Of a DNA stretch of 64,000 nt, positions 34,311-42,522 are shown in pieces. The position numbers were made by a program, and so were the translations under genes. Origin of the DNA: Nocardia shimofusensis NBRC 100134 (GTDB lineage Bacteria > Actinomycetota > Actinomycetes > Mycobacteriales > Mycobacteriaceae). Every line of letters begins with the position of its first letter. The first letter of the stretch is position 1. The stretch covers positions 248,001 to 312,000 of the forward strand of contig NZ_BDBT01000001.1 of NCBI RefSeq assembly GCF_001613125.1, given 5' to 3'. The notes below the pieces were generated by a model. The model was not told the DNA's origin, did not search any database, and saw only the letters and a list, made by a program, of their open reading frames with translations.

Positions 34311-35030
34311 TCAATGAATTCGCTCGTGAGCAGCGTAGGCAGGAAACGATTGATGCAAGTAGACATCAAAAGCAGCCGCACGCTCCCGAGACTCCATACT
34401 CACCTGGCTGTAATCGCGGCGCAGGTGTTCCGCCATCAGAGCGGCCGCCTCCTTGAAGCTCCCGTTGAGGATGCACAACACCACGATAGCGCGAAACCGC
34501 ATCGGATCGACCCGCACAGACACGCCTCCGGAAAGCGGCGTCCGCGCGACCTCTACCAATTTCGTGATGGAATCACGGTCGGCCAACCAGTCTACTGCGG
34601 GACCCGCAGTCTTGCGCATAAGCCAGTCGGCGGCAATAGCGACATCTTCCGCACGAGTCACCCGCGGCGCCCGATCCCTCGCTTCAGCATCTGGGAAATC
34701 GATGAACGGCTGTCCATCTACTATTCTATGGAACTTGTAATCCGCACCCGCCCCACGCAATTCAGCCGTCTGCGGTACCGCTCGAAGCACCTCAGCGACC
34801 TCGTCGGACATGAGCGCGACCTCACCATTCACTATCGCTGAACCGTCGGGCAGCCAACCGATGTCGATTCGAATTACAGACCGCGTGAAACCGACACCCT
34901 CTCCTACCTCGCTTGCGAACCACACGGCGTCGTCGGAAATGTCGACAACCAGCGGACTGGTCGGCGCGTATCCCCTGGCCCGCATTACATCCGATAACTC
35001 AGCGACCATCGAACGCCCCCGCGAGCTCAC
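34311..35030 (-). CDS. Hypothetical protein, paralogue of the 33437 gene
   Basis: 239 residues from a GTG at 35030 placed after GTGAGG; an ATG at 35009 is the alternative. The C-terminal half (WLADRDSITKLVEVARTP, FRAIVVLCILNGSFKEAAALMAE, ERAAAFDVYLHQSFPAYAAH) matches the protein at 33437-34135. The N-terminal half (YAPTSPLVVDISDDAVWFAS, RIDIGWLPDGSAIVNGEVAL) is beta-rich with no motif known to me. Duplicated small genes behind a polymorphic toxin are often immunity proteins for different toxin tips. Confidence 0.6.
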   Translation of the reverse strand: MSSRGRSMVAELSDVMRARGYAPTSPLVVDISDDAVWFASEVGEGVGFTRSVIRIDIGWLPDGSAIVNGEVALMSDEVAEVLRAVPQTAELRGAGADYKFHRIVDGQPFIDFPDAEARDRAPRVTRAEDVAIAADWLMRKTAGPAVDWLADRDSITKLVEVARTPLSGGVSVRVDPMRFRAIVVLCILNGSFKEAAALMAEHLRRDYSQVSMESRERAAAFDVYLHQSFPAYAAHERIH

Positions 35031-35153
35031 CCCCGCATCCTCACCCGACCCGACCGCCACCACCGAAACGGAGGTCGCCTGAAACAGACCGAACCACAGG
35101 TTTTGACAATTCCTCCGAAAAAGGCTCACTGATCACATTCGATTCTTCCGACA

Positions 35154-35582
35154 TCAACGCAAAGCGCTGTCGTCGAATCCCTCTTCAGAGAAGTTCACCC
35201 AGGACTCGACCGACATTTCGCTCGGGCTGCCGATGCCTAGCGCTCCGTGCAAGGCGCCGACGACCAGATCGGCAAGCTGTTCATACTCGCGATACCGAAC
35301 GGGCCAGCCGAGTTCGCGGTGCCAGTTCGGCGAACCGCCTTCCACTGCAGGAGTCCATCCGTCGGCCAGCAGCCAAGCCTCCCCCTCCGTCGAGAGGCGG
35401 TAGCCGTCGGTCAGTGCGGAACCGTCCACAATCTCAGTCCACAACCCGTCCGTCGTCATCAGGAACTGTGCAAATCGATTTCCGCTCGCCTTGACGATGA
35501 GACACCCATCGCTTGGCATACGCGCGAAGGTTATCGTGAGCGCGGCGGAATACGACGGCCAGTCTGTGATATCAGACTTCAT
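35154..35582 (-). CDS. Hypothetical protein, possibly TY-Chap-like
   Basis: 142 residues. ALTITFARMPSDGCLIVKA, RFAQFLMTTDGLWTEIVDGS, GEAWLLADGWTPA and NWHRELGWPVRYREYEQLADLVVGALHGALG resemble the actinobacterial TY-Chap (type III chaperone-like) group in order and spacing; I am not certain. Its ATG overlaps the DUF6301-like stop by one base, so it is the second gene after the toxin. A chaperone or immunity function is inferred from position. Confidence 0.5.
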   Translation of the reverse strand: MKSDITDWPSYSAALTITFARMPSDGCLIVKASGNRFAQFLMTTDGLWTEIVDGSALTDGYRLSTEGEAWLLADGWTPAVEGGSPNWHRELGWPVRYREYEQLADLVVGALHGALGIGSPSEMSVESWVNFSEEGFDDSALR

Positions 35583-36091
35583 CAGATTTTCCCATCATCC
35601 GGTTCGTCAAGCCACGCCTGGTGCGCTGGATTCGCAAGGCGCATGTGAATACTGTTACCGACAAGGCGCAGACGAATAACGACCTTCGCCAAGTCCCACC
35701 GAACCTCCCCACCAGCCCCCGCTCGCCGTCGCGTGGGCGACCCCAGAGCCAGGCCGATCGCTTCACTAAGATCTGCGAAGTAGTCATAGACACGGCGCGT
35801 TGCCGCCGCGTCCGCCGCCTCGAGCCGATCCATCACGAAAACATCGATGAATCTGATCGTGCCATCATCGCTGCGAGCGTTCGCCTCGGGCCGGGCCAGT
35901 TCCAGATCGGTTGCGAGGATCGTAAGCGAACCATAGTTTTCTGCAATTCTCCAACCCAGATCATCACAAATTCGAGCCAGATCTCCGCACTGCCACGTCC
36001 ACCCAAACCGCGAAGCGACGCGGACTATATTGTCAATTTTACGAGAATTCAAGGGCACGCCTTCAACCTTTTCCGAGAAGTCATTACTCAC
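35582..36091 (-). CDS. DUF6301-like protein, candidate immunity protein of the nuclease toxin
   Basis: 169 residues; GTG start 4 bases after GAGG. KIDNIVRVASRFGWTWQCGD opens the protein, TRRVYDYFADLSEAIGLALG and GEVRWDLAKVVIRLRLVGNSIHMRLANPAHQAW close it, the pattern of DUF6301 as I recall it. It begins 6 bases after the toxin stop, the typical place for the cognate immunity gene. No other function can be read. Confidence 0.6.
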   Translation of the reverse strand: MSNDFSEKVEGVPLNSRKIDNIVRVASRFGWTWQCGDLARICDDLGWRIAENYGSLTILATDLELARPEANARSDDGTIRFIDVFVMDRLEAADAAATRRVYDYFADLSEAIGLALGSPTRRRAGAGGEVRWDLAKVVIRLRLVGNSIHMRLANPAHQAWLDEPDDGKI

Positions 36092-36097
36092 GATTCC

Positions 36098-39000
36098 TCA
36101 TCTAGCGATAGAACTGTAGGTCAGGAATTGATTTATTTCATCTATAGAATCCCTCGCCCGACGCATGTCTGGGAAAATCGTCACCTGCAGAGACTTATCG
36201 ATCACCGGCACCGCATTCTTCATGTTCCGATTCGATATAGCAACTGAAGACTTAGCCGGAACAGCAAGAGAAGCCTGATGCTTGAATGCCGACTGCAGAG
36301 ACTGCGTAAGAGAGTCTATCCAGGAAACACTTCCATCCTCTACCAAAGCGGATACGTCCGCTACACCAGTATGGTCGAGCCTCGGAAGAGTAGGAGCCGC
36401 CTCACCTGTTGTCAAAATTTTCTTGATGGCATCCGGTGGAACGAACAGCTCGTCCTCGATATTGAATCTCGAGACCTCCGGTCGGCCAGCTTTCGGATCG
36501 TATCGAACGAGATCGTAAACCACATCCATCTCGCCATTGCGAACGGCGTCGAGCAGCCCACGATCTTTCAGAGCCTGCGCCAATTTCGGGTCATTGTCCA
36601 GCATCCACTTCAAGTACTGCGGAGTTCCCTGCTGAACACGAACTAGCTCATCAGGACCCCCGTCTACCATCCGCGTACCGAGAGTTGCACCGCCTCCCTT
36701 GGCCTCCACAACCACAAGCTTACCGCCAACGATGCCGACTACGTCCAGGGTGCCCGATCCTGTAGCCGCGTCATCCAGGCCGGTGATGACTTCTCCACCC
36801 ATTCGATGAATGTAATCGCGTGCTGCGATATTTCCCATCGTCTCGGTCAGCTTGTTGGATTTCCACTCCGCCGCATTCACATCGGACATGGCGTCCCGGA
36901 GGCTCTGCACCCTCTTATGTCCGTACACCTCCAGCAGTTCGCTGTCGATCTCATCCAAATATTTGTTGGTTAACAGTCGAGGATTGACATTCATTTTACT
37001 GGCGATTTCGTCACGTTCACTCCGAAGAGCGACTACGACCATATCCTGCGAATCTCTTGCAGCCTGGACCCTTGCGATATCCGCTTGAGCTGCGGGCGTA
37101 AGCGTGAATTCTCCCACGGGAGTGGACTGAGCCTTTACATAGCCTGGTGGCACAGTCTTGGCCCACTCCGGCATGGTGACATACCGATTTGCATTGACGT
37201 CGTACCACTGGACATGACCTCGGATCTGCACCTCCACTATTCCGTCCGGTACCACACCCGGTTCCGCGTCTTGCGGGAGGCCTTTATACGGACGCGATTC
37301 GGTAGTCAGAGGCGGTCTCGCCTCGCCTGCCCCCAAGTGCATATCCGGCTCGTTACTTCGCCCGTACCGGGAATACCAGCCGGCTCGTCGGTCACCTCCG
37401 AGGCCCGTGCCATATGGGTTGTAGCCCAAGTCCCACGGTCGGTCATAATTGGGTCGCGGTTGCTTCCACGGGGAGGTGGGCGGATTGAATCCACTCAGAT
37501 TGTCGGCGTTCCCATGGTTACCGCCTTGTGGTCGGTACGAAGGCATTCCCGGTGGCTTTCCATCGGGAGAAAGACCGGCAGTAGGCGGGGTTTGGTTCCA
37601 AGGAGCATCTAGATTTCCCGACTCATTCGGCGCTCTTCCGCCGCGATACGGTCCGCCGAGGCCTGTCGTTGCTGGACCGGCGCCTAAGCCTTCGCGACCC
37701 AATCCTGCTGCCCCGGCACCGCCCTCCGGATCCGCCCATCTGCCTAGACGGCCCCATGCGCTGCGGCCCAGCTTTCCGACTCCGCCTCCAATGACGACAC
37801 CTAGTCCGGGCACAAAAGTTAGCAAGGTCACCGCGCCGCCGAACGCTGCCTGCCCGTAGTCGCCGCTTTCGATGCCCTCGGTCAAATCCTTCAGACCGGT
37901 CAGCTCTCCGATGAAATTTCGGAAATCAGTTTCCGTAAAATCGTGAGGCGGATCGTAAGGGCTGTTGTCTGGAATATAGGTCACGCGCGGATCGTGTGCC
38001 CATGAGCTCAACGTGTTCTGACGCTCTTTGGCCTCATCCAGTGGAAGAAGCGGCGTACCGGTCATCGCGAGTCGTTGGCGGGCAGCTACCGAGTTGTGCC
38101 ACAACACTTGCTGTGCCTGGTCTGCGGGCACGCCGCTGGCGATCAAGCGGTCGACTTCAGCTCTCCGGTCGGGGTGATCGACTCCGAGGTACTGCAGTTG
38201 GGCATATACCTGGTCGTTGAGCTGGTTGCGCGGGGTGTACGCGTGAAGTCCTAGCCGATCTTCCGCCTGATCTCGCAGATTTTCGCTGAGCTCGTCAAGG
38301 GGGCCTGTGGTGTTGGCGAGGCTGAGATCGCGAACCAGTTCAACGGGGCTGTAGTTGGCCGAGGGCAGCACGGTCGTGCCGTCGATGGTCGTGGGCAAGG
38401 CCGACTGGTTCCAGTGAGCGTTGAGTCGCGCTGCCGCCTCAACTTTTGCGCGCTCGACTGCCGCAATGCCTTCAAGGGTCTGCGGCCCCATAACGCGGCC
38501 GTAAACGACAGCGAGGTCTCGGTCCCTCTGCTCGGCGGTGTAAAGGGGATCTGTGGCGAAGAACTCGCCCATATGTTGGGGGGCATATCCCCCACTCGGC
38601 GTCGTGACGAGCGGGGTACTCTCGCCGGGCATCACGATCGTGGTACGTGTTCCGGTCAAACCATTCGGTAGCCATACCGATTCGCTCTGTACCGTCGTCC
38701 CGCTGGGCAGAGTCAGCGGTTGGCTTCGATCCGACGGATCCTCCGCCAGTAGCCCCATGAGGTCCTCTGTGCCGCCTATCGGAGCTGGCTGGTTCTGCTG
38801 CTCGACTTGGGGACCCTGCACCAGCATGAGATCGACAAGACCTTGCTGTTCAGCACTGCCGGAGTTTGATTCGGATTCACCGGCGGGAACATTGGTGATG
38901 CCCAATTCACCGGTCGGGTCGAAGGGATTCGCGGCGCCGAACGATGCGCTGTCGGCTGGTAGCGGCTTGCCGTCGGGCCCAACTCCAATGATTTGGTGCG

Positions 39001-39109
39001 GGTCGAAGGACGCAGTCTGGCCCGCAGCACCTGCCGGCGGTGATGCCCCGTCCAGCCCCTCGCTCTTCAGTTTCTTCTGCTTTGCCGCATCTTCTTTTTT
39101 TCCGGACAC
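36098..39109 (-). CDS. Polymorphic toxin with PD-(D/E)XK restriction-endonuclease-fold tip
   Basis: 1003 residues; GTG start at 39109, preferred because the longer frame would run through a 38-base terminator hairpin. No signal peptide, WXG100 or LXG domain is visible. Residues 1-400 are hydrophilic; a hydrophobic glycine-rich stretch (FGGAVTLLTFVPGLGVVIGG) lies near 418-443; 480-640 is a Gly/Pro/Asn-rich linker. The tip contains GTLDVVGIVGGKLVVVEAKG near 785-808, an LD...ExK core of the PD-(D/E)XK nuclease superfamily, preceded by helices with AAEWKSNKLTETMGNIAARDYIHRMGGEV-like spacing. A 90-residue helical tail follows. The 3' third of the gene is visibly less GC-rich than the 5' part, as expected of exchangeable tips. 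Likely substrate: DNA or RNA. Confidence 0.75.
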   Translation of the reverse strand: MSGKKEDAAKQKKLKSEGLDGASPPAGAAGQTASFDPHQIIGVGPDGKPLPADSASFGAANPFDPTGELGITNVPAGESESNSGSAEQQGLVDLMLVQGPQVEQQNQPAPIGGTEDLMGLLAEDPSDRSQPLTLPSGTTVQSESVWLPNGLTGTRTTIVMPGESTPLVTTPSGGYAPQHMGEFFATDPLYTAEQRDRDLAVVYGRVMGPQTLEGIAAVERAKVEAAARLNAHWNQSALPTTIDGTTVLPSANYSPVELVRDLSLANTTGPLDELSENLRDQAEDRLGLHAYTPRNQLNDQVYAQLQYLGVDHPDRRAEVDRLIASGVPADQAQQVLWHNSVAARQRLAMTGTPLLPLDEAKERQNTLSSWAHDPRVTYIPDNSPYDPPHDFTETDFRNFIGELTGLKDLTEGIESGDYGQAAFGGAVTLLTFVPGLGVVIGGGVGKLGRSAWGRLGRWADPEGGAGAAGLGREGLGAGPATTGLGGPYRGGRAPNESGNLDAPWNQTPPTAGLSPDGKPPGMPSYRPQGGNHGNADNLSGFNPPTSPWKQPRPNYDRPWDLGYNPYGTGLGGDRRAGWYSRYGRSNEPDMHLGAGEARPPLTTESRPYKGLPQDAEPGVVPDGIVEVQIRGHVQWYDVNANRYVTMPEWAKTVPPGYVKAQSTPVGEFTLTPAAQADIARVQAARDSQDMVVVALRSERDEIASKMNVNPRLLTNKYLDEIDSELLEVYGHKRVQSLRDAMSDVNAAEWKSNKLTETMGNIAARDYIHRMGGEVITGLDDAATGSGTLDVVGIVGGKLVVVEAKGGGATLGTRMVDGGPDELVRVQQGTPQYLKWMLDNDPKLAQALKDRGLLDAVRNGEMDVVYDLVRYDPKAGRPEVSRFNIEDELFVPPDAIKKILTTGEAAPTLPRLDHTGVADVSALVEDGSVSWIDSLTQSLQSAFKHQASLAVPAKSSVAISNRNMKNAVPVIDKSLQVTIFPDMRRARDSIDEINQFLTYSSIAR

Positions 39110-39172
39110 TCGGAGACCTCGAGTTCGTTCTCGAGCCGGCACCGTCAACAGGGCCGGCGAGGGAGATACAAG

Positions 39173-39210
39173 AAATGCCGCGCTCGACCGATCGGTCGAG
39201 CGCGGCATTT
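39173..39210 (-). terminator. Perfect 38-base hairpin between lysis genes and toxin
   Basis: AAATGCCGCGCTCGACCGA and its exact complement without a loop; flanked by A and T runs on either strand. The core TGCCGCGCTCGAC is shared with the hairpin at 41681-41713. Confidence 0.75.
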
Positions 39211-39289
39211 GGATGACGATTGAGTTCAAGGCAGGCGGTCGTCGGGCTGCTCCGGTCGATGACCGCGTGCAGCGGACGCTCGCCTGGGC

Positions 39290-39589
39290 CTAGAGTTCTT
39301 CCCTCAGCGAGGAGGGGATCTCGTAGCGGGCCGCGGGCGGCTCCTGGCCGGGCACGTGCAGGCGCAGAAACGCCCGCAGTTCGTCGATGTGTTGTTGCAG
39401 GGCGCGGATCAGGCGCAGGGCGTCGCGGAAACGTAGCTTGTCGTCTGCCGCTTGCGCTTCGAGCGTTTCGACGCGGGCCCGGAGTTTGGCGACTTCACGC
39501 GCCTGCCAGGCGGTGACCGCGCCGATCACCGTGGCGACGGCGGCGCCGAATGCCTGCACCAGTTCGGGATTCATCCAGCTGTGCGACAT
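39290..39589 (-). CDS. Holin-associated membrane protein with coiled coil
   Basis: 99 residues: one membrane segment (AFGAAVATVIGAVTAWQA, residues 13-30) followed by a coiled coil (EVAKLRARVETLEAQAADDK, then LRLIRALQQHIDELRAFL). This layout matches the second small membrane protein of actinophage lysis cassettes. The start is the base before the stop of the holin-like gene. It probably spans the membrane with the coiled coil in the cytoplasm or periplasm; exact role unknown. Confidence 0.55.
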   Translation of the reverse strand: MSHSWMNPELVQAFGAAVATVIGAVTAWQAREVAKLRARVETLEAQAADDKLRFRDALRLIRALQQHIDELRAFLRLHVPGQEPPAARYEIPSSLREEL

Positions 39590-39799
39590 TCATCGGCCGC
39601 CGTCCTGCCGGAGGACCGGCGTGACGGCGGGCCGGATGACCATGCCCGCGATCACGGGGGTCAGCAGGCCGTAGAGGGTCATGGCCGCATCGATCCACGC
39701 GATGTCGATCCGGTGGCCTGCGACGAAGGCGATCACGCCGGTGATCGCGACGAGCACCGAGCGCACCAGCGCCGGCTCGGGAAGTCGAAAGACCGACAT
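39590..39799 (-). CDS. Holin-like small membrane protein
   Basis: 69 residues with two membrane segments (ALVRSVLVAITGVIAFVAG and AAMTLYGLLTPVIAGMVI) and a basic C-terminus. Size, topology and location directly after the amidase fit a phage holin. Its ATG overlaps the endolysin stop by one base. Confidence 0.6.
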   Translation of the reverse strand: MSVFRLPEPALVRSVLVAITGVIAFVAGHRIDIAWIDAAMTLYGLLTPVIAGMVIRPAVTPVLRQDGGR

Positions 39800-40572
39800 C
39801 AGATCCGTCCTTCGTTGATATCCAGCAGGCGATCGAGTTTGAGTTCTAGCGCGCGCAACCGCTGTTCGTTGCGGAAGTCGGCGGCATCGGAGTTGAGCAC
39901 ATAGCCCACCAGGGTGTCCCGGTAGTCGGAATCGGCGACTCGGGACTGAAATCCCTGGGTCAGCTCGAAGTGCACGCGACGCAGTTTGTCGAGCAGTTCG
40001 CGTTGCTCGCTGTCGGAAAGCGACATGATTGCAACACCTTTCAGTCGGTCCGCGACGTCGGCGCGGAATCGGTCCATATCGATGCCGCCGGGGTCCCACT
40101 TGCCCTGCTTGGATCCGGCCCACTCCTTGTGGCCGATCACGCGCTCGGCGCCGTGGCCGAGCTTGCGCAGGATGGCGGCGCAGCAGCGCACATAGGCGTC
40201 GTATTGCGCGGGCGGCCAGCCCTCGGTGCCGTTGTTGGCGGCCTCGATGCCAATCGTGTGGCGGTTCGCGTCGTCCTCGGGCAGGCCCGGCCACCGGCCG
40301 CGGCCTGCGTGCCAGGCGATGCCGGCCGCGACCACGGTGACGGTGCCGTCCTTGGCGAGATGGAGTTGTGAGAGCGGGCCGGCCAAAGTAGGTAATCCGT
40401 GGGCGATTTCGGACGGTGGTGTGTTCGACCCACCGGTGTGGTGGGCGATGACGCCCCAGATCTGTCCGAAATCGCCGTGCCCTCGGTCCCGCCAGGCGGG
40501 GAATTCCACTACGCGCAGACCTTCCTCGCGCAGGACGTCCGCGAGCCATACAGGGTCACCGGTCCAAGCCAT
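39799..40572 (-). CDS. N-acetylmuramoyl-L-alanine amidase endolysin (LysA-like)
   Basis: 257 residues, ATG behind AAAGG. The Amidase_2/PGRP zinc ligands are visible: VIAHHTGGSN (His44), WHAGRG (His 87 area), and IGHKEWAGSKQGKWDPGGID (His and Asp). DANRHTIGIEAANNGTEGWP is the conserved central strand. The C-terminal 80 residues (LSDSEQRELLDKLRR, then LRALELKLDRLLDINEGR) form a helical domain without a known wall-binding repeat. Cleaves the peptidoglycan stem peptide from muramic acid. Together with the holins and the LysB at 54076 it would allow release of particles through the mycolate envelope. Confidence 0.85.
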   Translation of the reverse strand: MAWTGDPVWLADVLREEGLRVVEFPAWRDRGHGDFGQIWGVIAHHTGGSNTPPSEIAHGLPTLAGPLSQLHLAKDGTVTVVAAGIAWHAGRGRWPGLPEDDANRHTIGIEAANNGTEGWPPAQYDAYVRCCAAILRKLGHGAERVIGHKEWAGSKQGKWDPGGIDMDRFRADVADRLKGVAIMSLSDSEQRELLDKLRRVHFELTQGFQSRVADSDYRDTLVGYVLNSDAADFRNEQRLRALELKLDRLLDINEGRI

Positions 40573-40690
40573 GGTTAGTTGCCTTTCATCGAGTCGTCGA
40601 TTGCCCAGCGCGGACACCGGCGTCCCGGGCACGTCGGGTCCGCCGGTGTCATGTGCGGTGATGGGCCGGATGCAACCCGGGTTCGGCGGG

Positions 40691-41647
40691 TCAGGTGATA
40701 CGCACGTAGGTGCCTGCGGCGTTGATGGTGGCCCGCGAGCTTTGGGCGAACGCGTTGCCGTCCTTGACCTCGACCGTGACCCGATCGCCCTGAGCAATGG
40801 CGACCGTCGCGGCGGCGATGGCAGGATTGGCCGTCGTACCGGTGGCGATGACGGTGCCGTTGAGCTTGATCCGTACGGAAATCGAACTGGTGCTCCAGGT
40901 ACCCGAGGCCCAGCTGATACTGCTCGAGACGGTGGCGGTTTCGTTGCCGCCCTGGCTTATCAAGGCATGGGTGTCCACTGTCGAACCGGGATAGCCTCCG
41001 GCGTCCGCAGTCCAATTGACCACCTGAATCCATGCGTTCGTAGTGCTGGGGCCGCTCTGTGTCCCGGTCTTGTCCATGCTGGACGGGCTGAACCCCGGTT
41101 CTGCGAGAGCTGTCAGGTCACCGACACCGGTCATCGCGGCTGTCATCGGGACGGGCGGTGCATAGATCACACCGAGGGCCGACGACGATCCGTGGAACGA
41201 TGCTGTGGCGCCTGCTCGGGTGACGACGGTTGCCGACAGCTCGCCCATGCCACGGGTATGGGCGTCCGTCGCCTGCGTGGTGCCGGCACTGTCGAAATCG
41301 GCCGAGACGACGAGCACCGCGGCCGCGCCTGCTTCGACTCGAGCCAACGCCGAGCCGGCCGCTTCGAGAGCGGCGGTGCTCGACAGGTGTGGCCGGACAT
41401 CGGCCGACAACTGCCCCGAGCCGCCGCTCGCACCCGGCGCGGATGCCGAAGCGAGTGACACGGCCAGCAAGGTCCCGCCGGCGGTGAGATCCGCCCGGAT
41501 GAAGGGAACGACGATCGGAACATTGTGGCCGGGAATGAAGGACATCGGCGGCGCGGGCAGAGTGACCGTGCCGAGCGGCGGTGCCGGGACAGCTGGGGCA
41601 ACCGACGGCGGAGCGGGTAGCCTCGCCGTTCTGGGGATATCGGCCAC
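40691..41647 (-). CDS. Tail-associated/fibre protein
   Basis: 318 residues, GTG behind GGAGGAA. A proline-rich N-terminus (TARLPAPPSVAPAVPAPPLG) leads to an Ala/Thr/Ser-rich beta region and a C-terminal beta-sandwich: SSISWASGTWSTSSISVRIKLNGT, TANPAIAAATVAIAQGDRVTV, RATINAAGTYVRIT. The layout fits a tail fibre or decoration protein. A terminator hairpin lies upstream at 41681. No catalytic motif is seen; family unassigned. Confidence 0.5.
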   Translation of the reverse strand: MADIPRTARLPAPPSVAPAVPAPPLGTVTLPAPPMSFIPGHNVPIVVPFIRADLTAGGTLLAVSLASASAPGASGGSGQLSADVRPHLSSTAALEAAGSALARVEAGAAAVLVVSADFDSAGTTQATDAHTRGMGELSATVVTRAGATASFHGSSSALGVIYAPPVPMTAAMTGVGDLTALAEPGFSPSSMDKTGTQSGPSTTNAWIQVVNWTADAGGYPGSTVDTHALISQGGNETATVSSSISWASGTWSTSSISVRIKLNGTVIATGTTANPAIAAATVAIAQGDRVTVEVKDGNAFAQSSRATINAAGTYVRIT

Positions 41648-41680
41648 AGCGGGTTCCTCCAAAGCAATCGGATATGGAAA

Positions 41681-41713
41681 GTGCCGCGCTCGACGGTCGG
41701 TCGAGCGCGGCAC
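41681..41713 (-). terminator. Hairpin between tail fibre genes
   Basis: 14-base arms GTGCCGCGCTCGAC and GTCGAGCGCGGCAC with loop GGTCG. The core sequence is the same as in the 39173 hairpin. No U-run follows, so it may act as an mRNA-stabilising or partial terminator structure. Confidence 0.55.
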
Positions 41714-41745
41714 CGTGGGAAGAGTTGTCGCCGGTCCGGCGCGGG

Positions 41746-42096
41746 TCAGCTGATGGTGAAGGTGGGCGTGATGAGCAGGGTGCCCTGGCCGCCGAGGGTG
41801 GTGGCGGGGATGGCGACCTTGTCGATGAAGGTGCCGCCGGTGAGGGCGGTCCACAGGCCTGCGTGGGTGTAGGAGCCCGCGGGCAGGTCGATGGTGACCT
41901 GGCTGCCGGTGACCTGGCCGTTGGCCGGGGCCGTCCAAGTCGTGGCGACCCGCTTGTAAGCGGGCGAGCCGCCGGTTGCCTCATTCGTGCCGGTGGTGCC
42001 CGGGTCCGCGGTGTGGACCGAGACGTAGACCGGGGTGGCGATGTTGGCGTAGGCGGTGCACAGCGCGTTCTTGGTGGACGTGACGGCGATAGCCAT
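41746..42096 (-). CDS. Phage tail fibre-like protein
   Basis: 116 residues, AVTSTKNALCTAYANIATPVYVS at the start and LPAGSYTHAGLWTALTGGTF then GQGTLLITPTFTIS at the end. This short beta protein is common next to minor tail genes in actinophages. The ATG follows AAGGAG at a normal distance. Confidence 0.6.
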   Translation of the reverse strand: MAIAVTSTKNALCTAYANIATPVYVSVHTADPGTTGTNEATGGSPAYKRVATTWTAPANGQVTGSQVTIDLPAGSYTHAGLWTALTGGTFIDKVAIPATTLGGQGTLLITPTFTIS

Positions 42097-42135
42097 GGGG
42101 TACTCCTTGAAAGTGTTCGTTGGGTGGGGATTTCG

Positions 42136-42474
42136 TCACTGGGTACGGATGACCGAGCCCGCGTACCAGGCGTAGGTCGTCACCGGCGAGGTCGGGTAGG
42201 TGACCAGCATCGTGTAGCGGGAGTTCGCCGGAATCTCGTCGCAGGTCGCGGCGGGAACGGTCCACGTGGCGATGTTCGCGTCGACCGTGGCCGGCCACGC
42301 GCCGAGGGCGGCGCCACCGGGCGCCGTCAGCACGATGGAAATTTGTGTCCCCGTCGGGAACACAGCGCCGCCGGAGGGCTGGATGGTTTGGACGAAGCTG
42401 GCGCCGGTGGTCAGTTTCAGGGGCTCGAGGGTGGGCTGGTAGCCCAAGTAGCCCGGATCGTTACTTGTGCTCAT
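42136..42474 (-). CDS. Phage-type small tail protein (LtfC-like)
   Basis: 112 residues: PGYLGYQPTLEPLKLTTGAS, then FPTGTQISIVLTAPGGAALGAWPATVDAN and SRYTMLVTYPTSPVTTYAWYAGSVIR. The single beta-sandwich domain resembles the LtfC-like domain found in actinophage minor tail genes. It lies between the fibre genes and is probably part of the distal tail. Confidence 0.55.
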   Translation of the reverse strand: MSTSNDPGYLGYQPTLEPLKLTTGASFVQTIQPSGGAVFPTGTQISIVLTAPGGAALGAWPATVDANIATWTVPAATCDEIPANSRYTMLVTYPTSPVTTYAWYAGSVIRTQ

Positions 42475-42522
42475 CGGGTTCCTCAGTGTCGGAGTCGATC
42501 TCGGTTCTCTGGTCGCATCCGG

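Noticed and set aside
36098..39229. Longer start of the toxin at 39229
   Set aside because: The extension passes through the perfect 38-base terminator hairpin and reads as non-coding; the GTG at 39109 is better placed.
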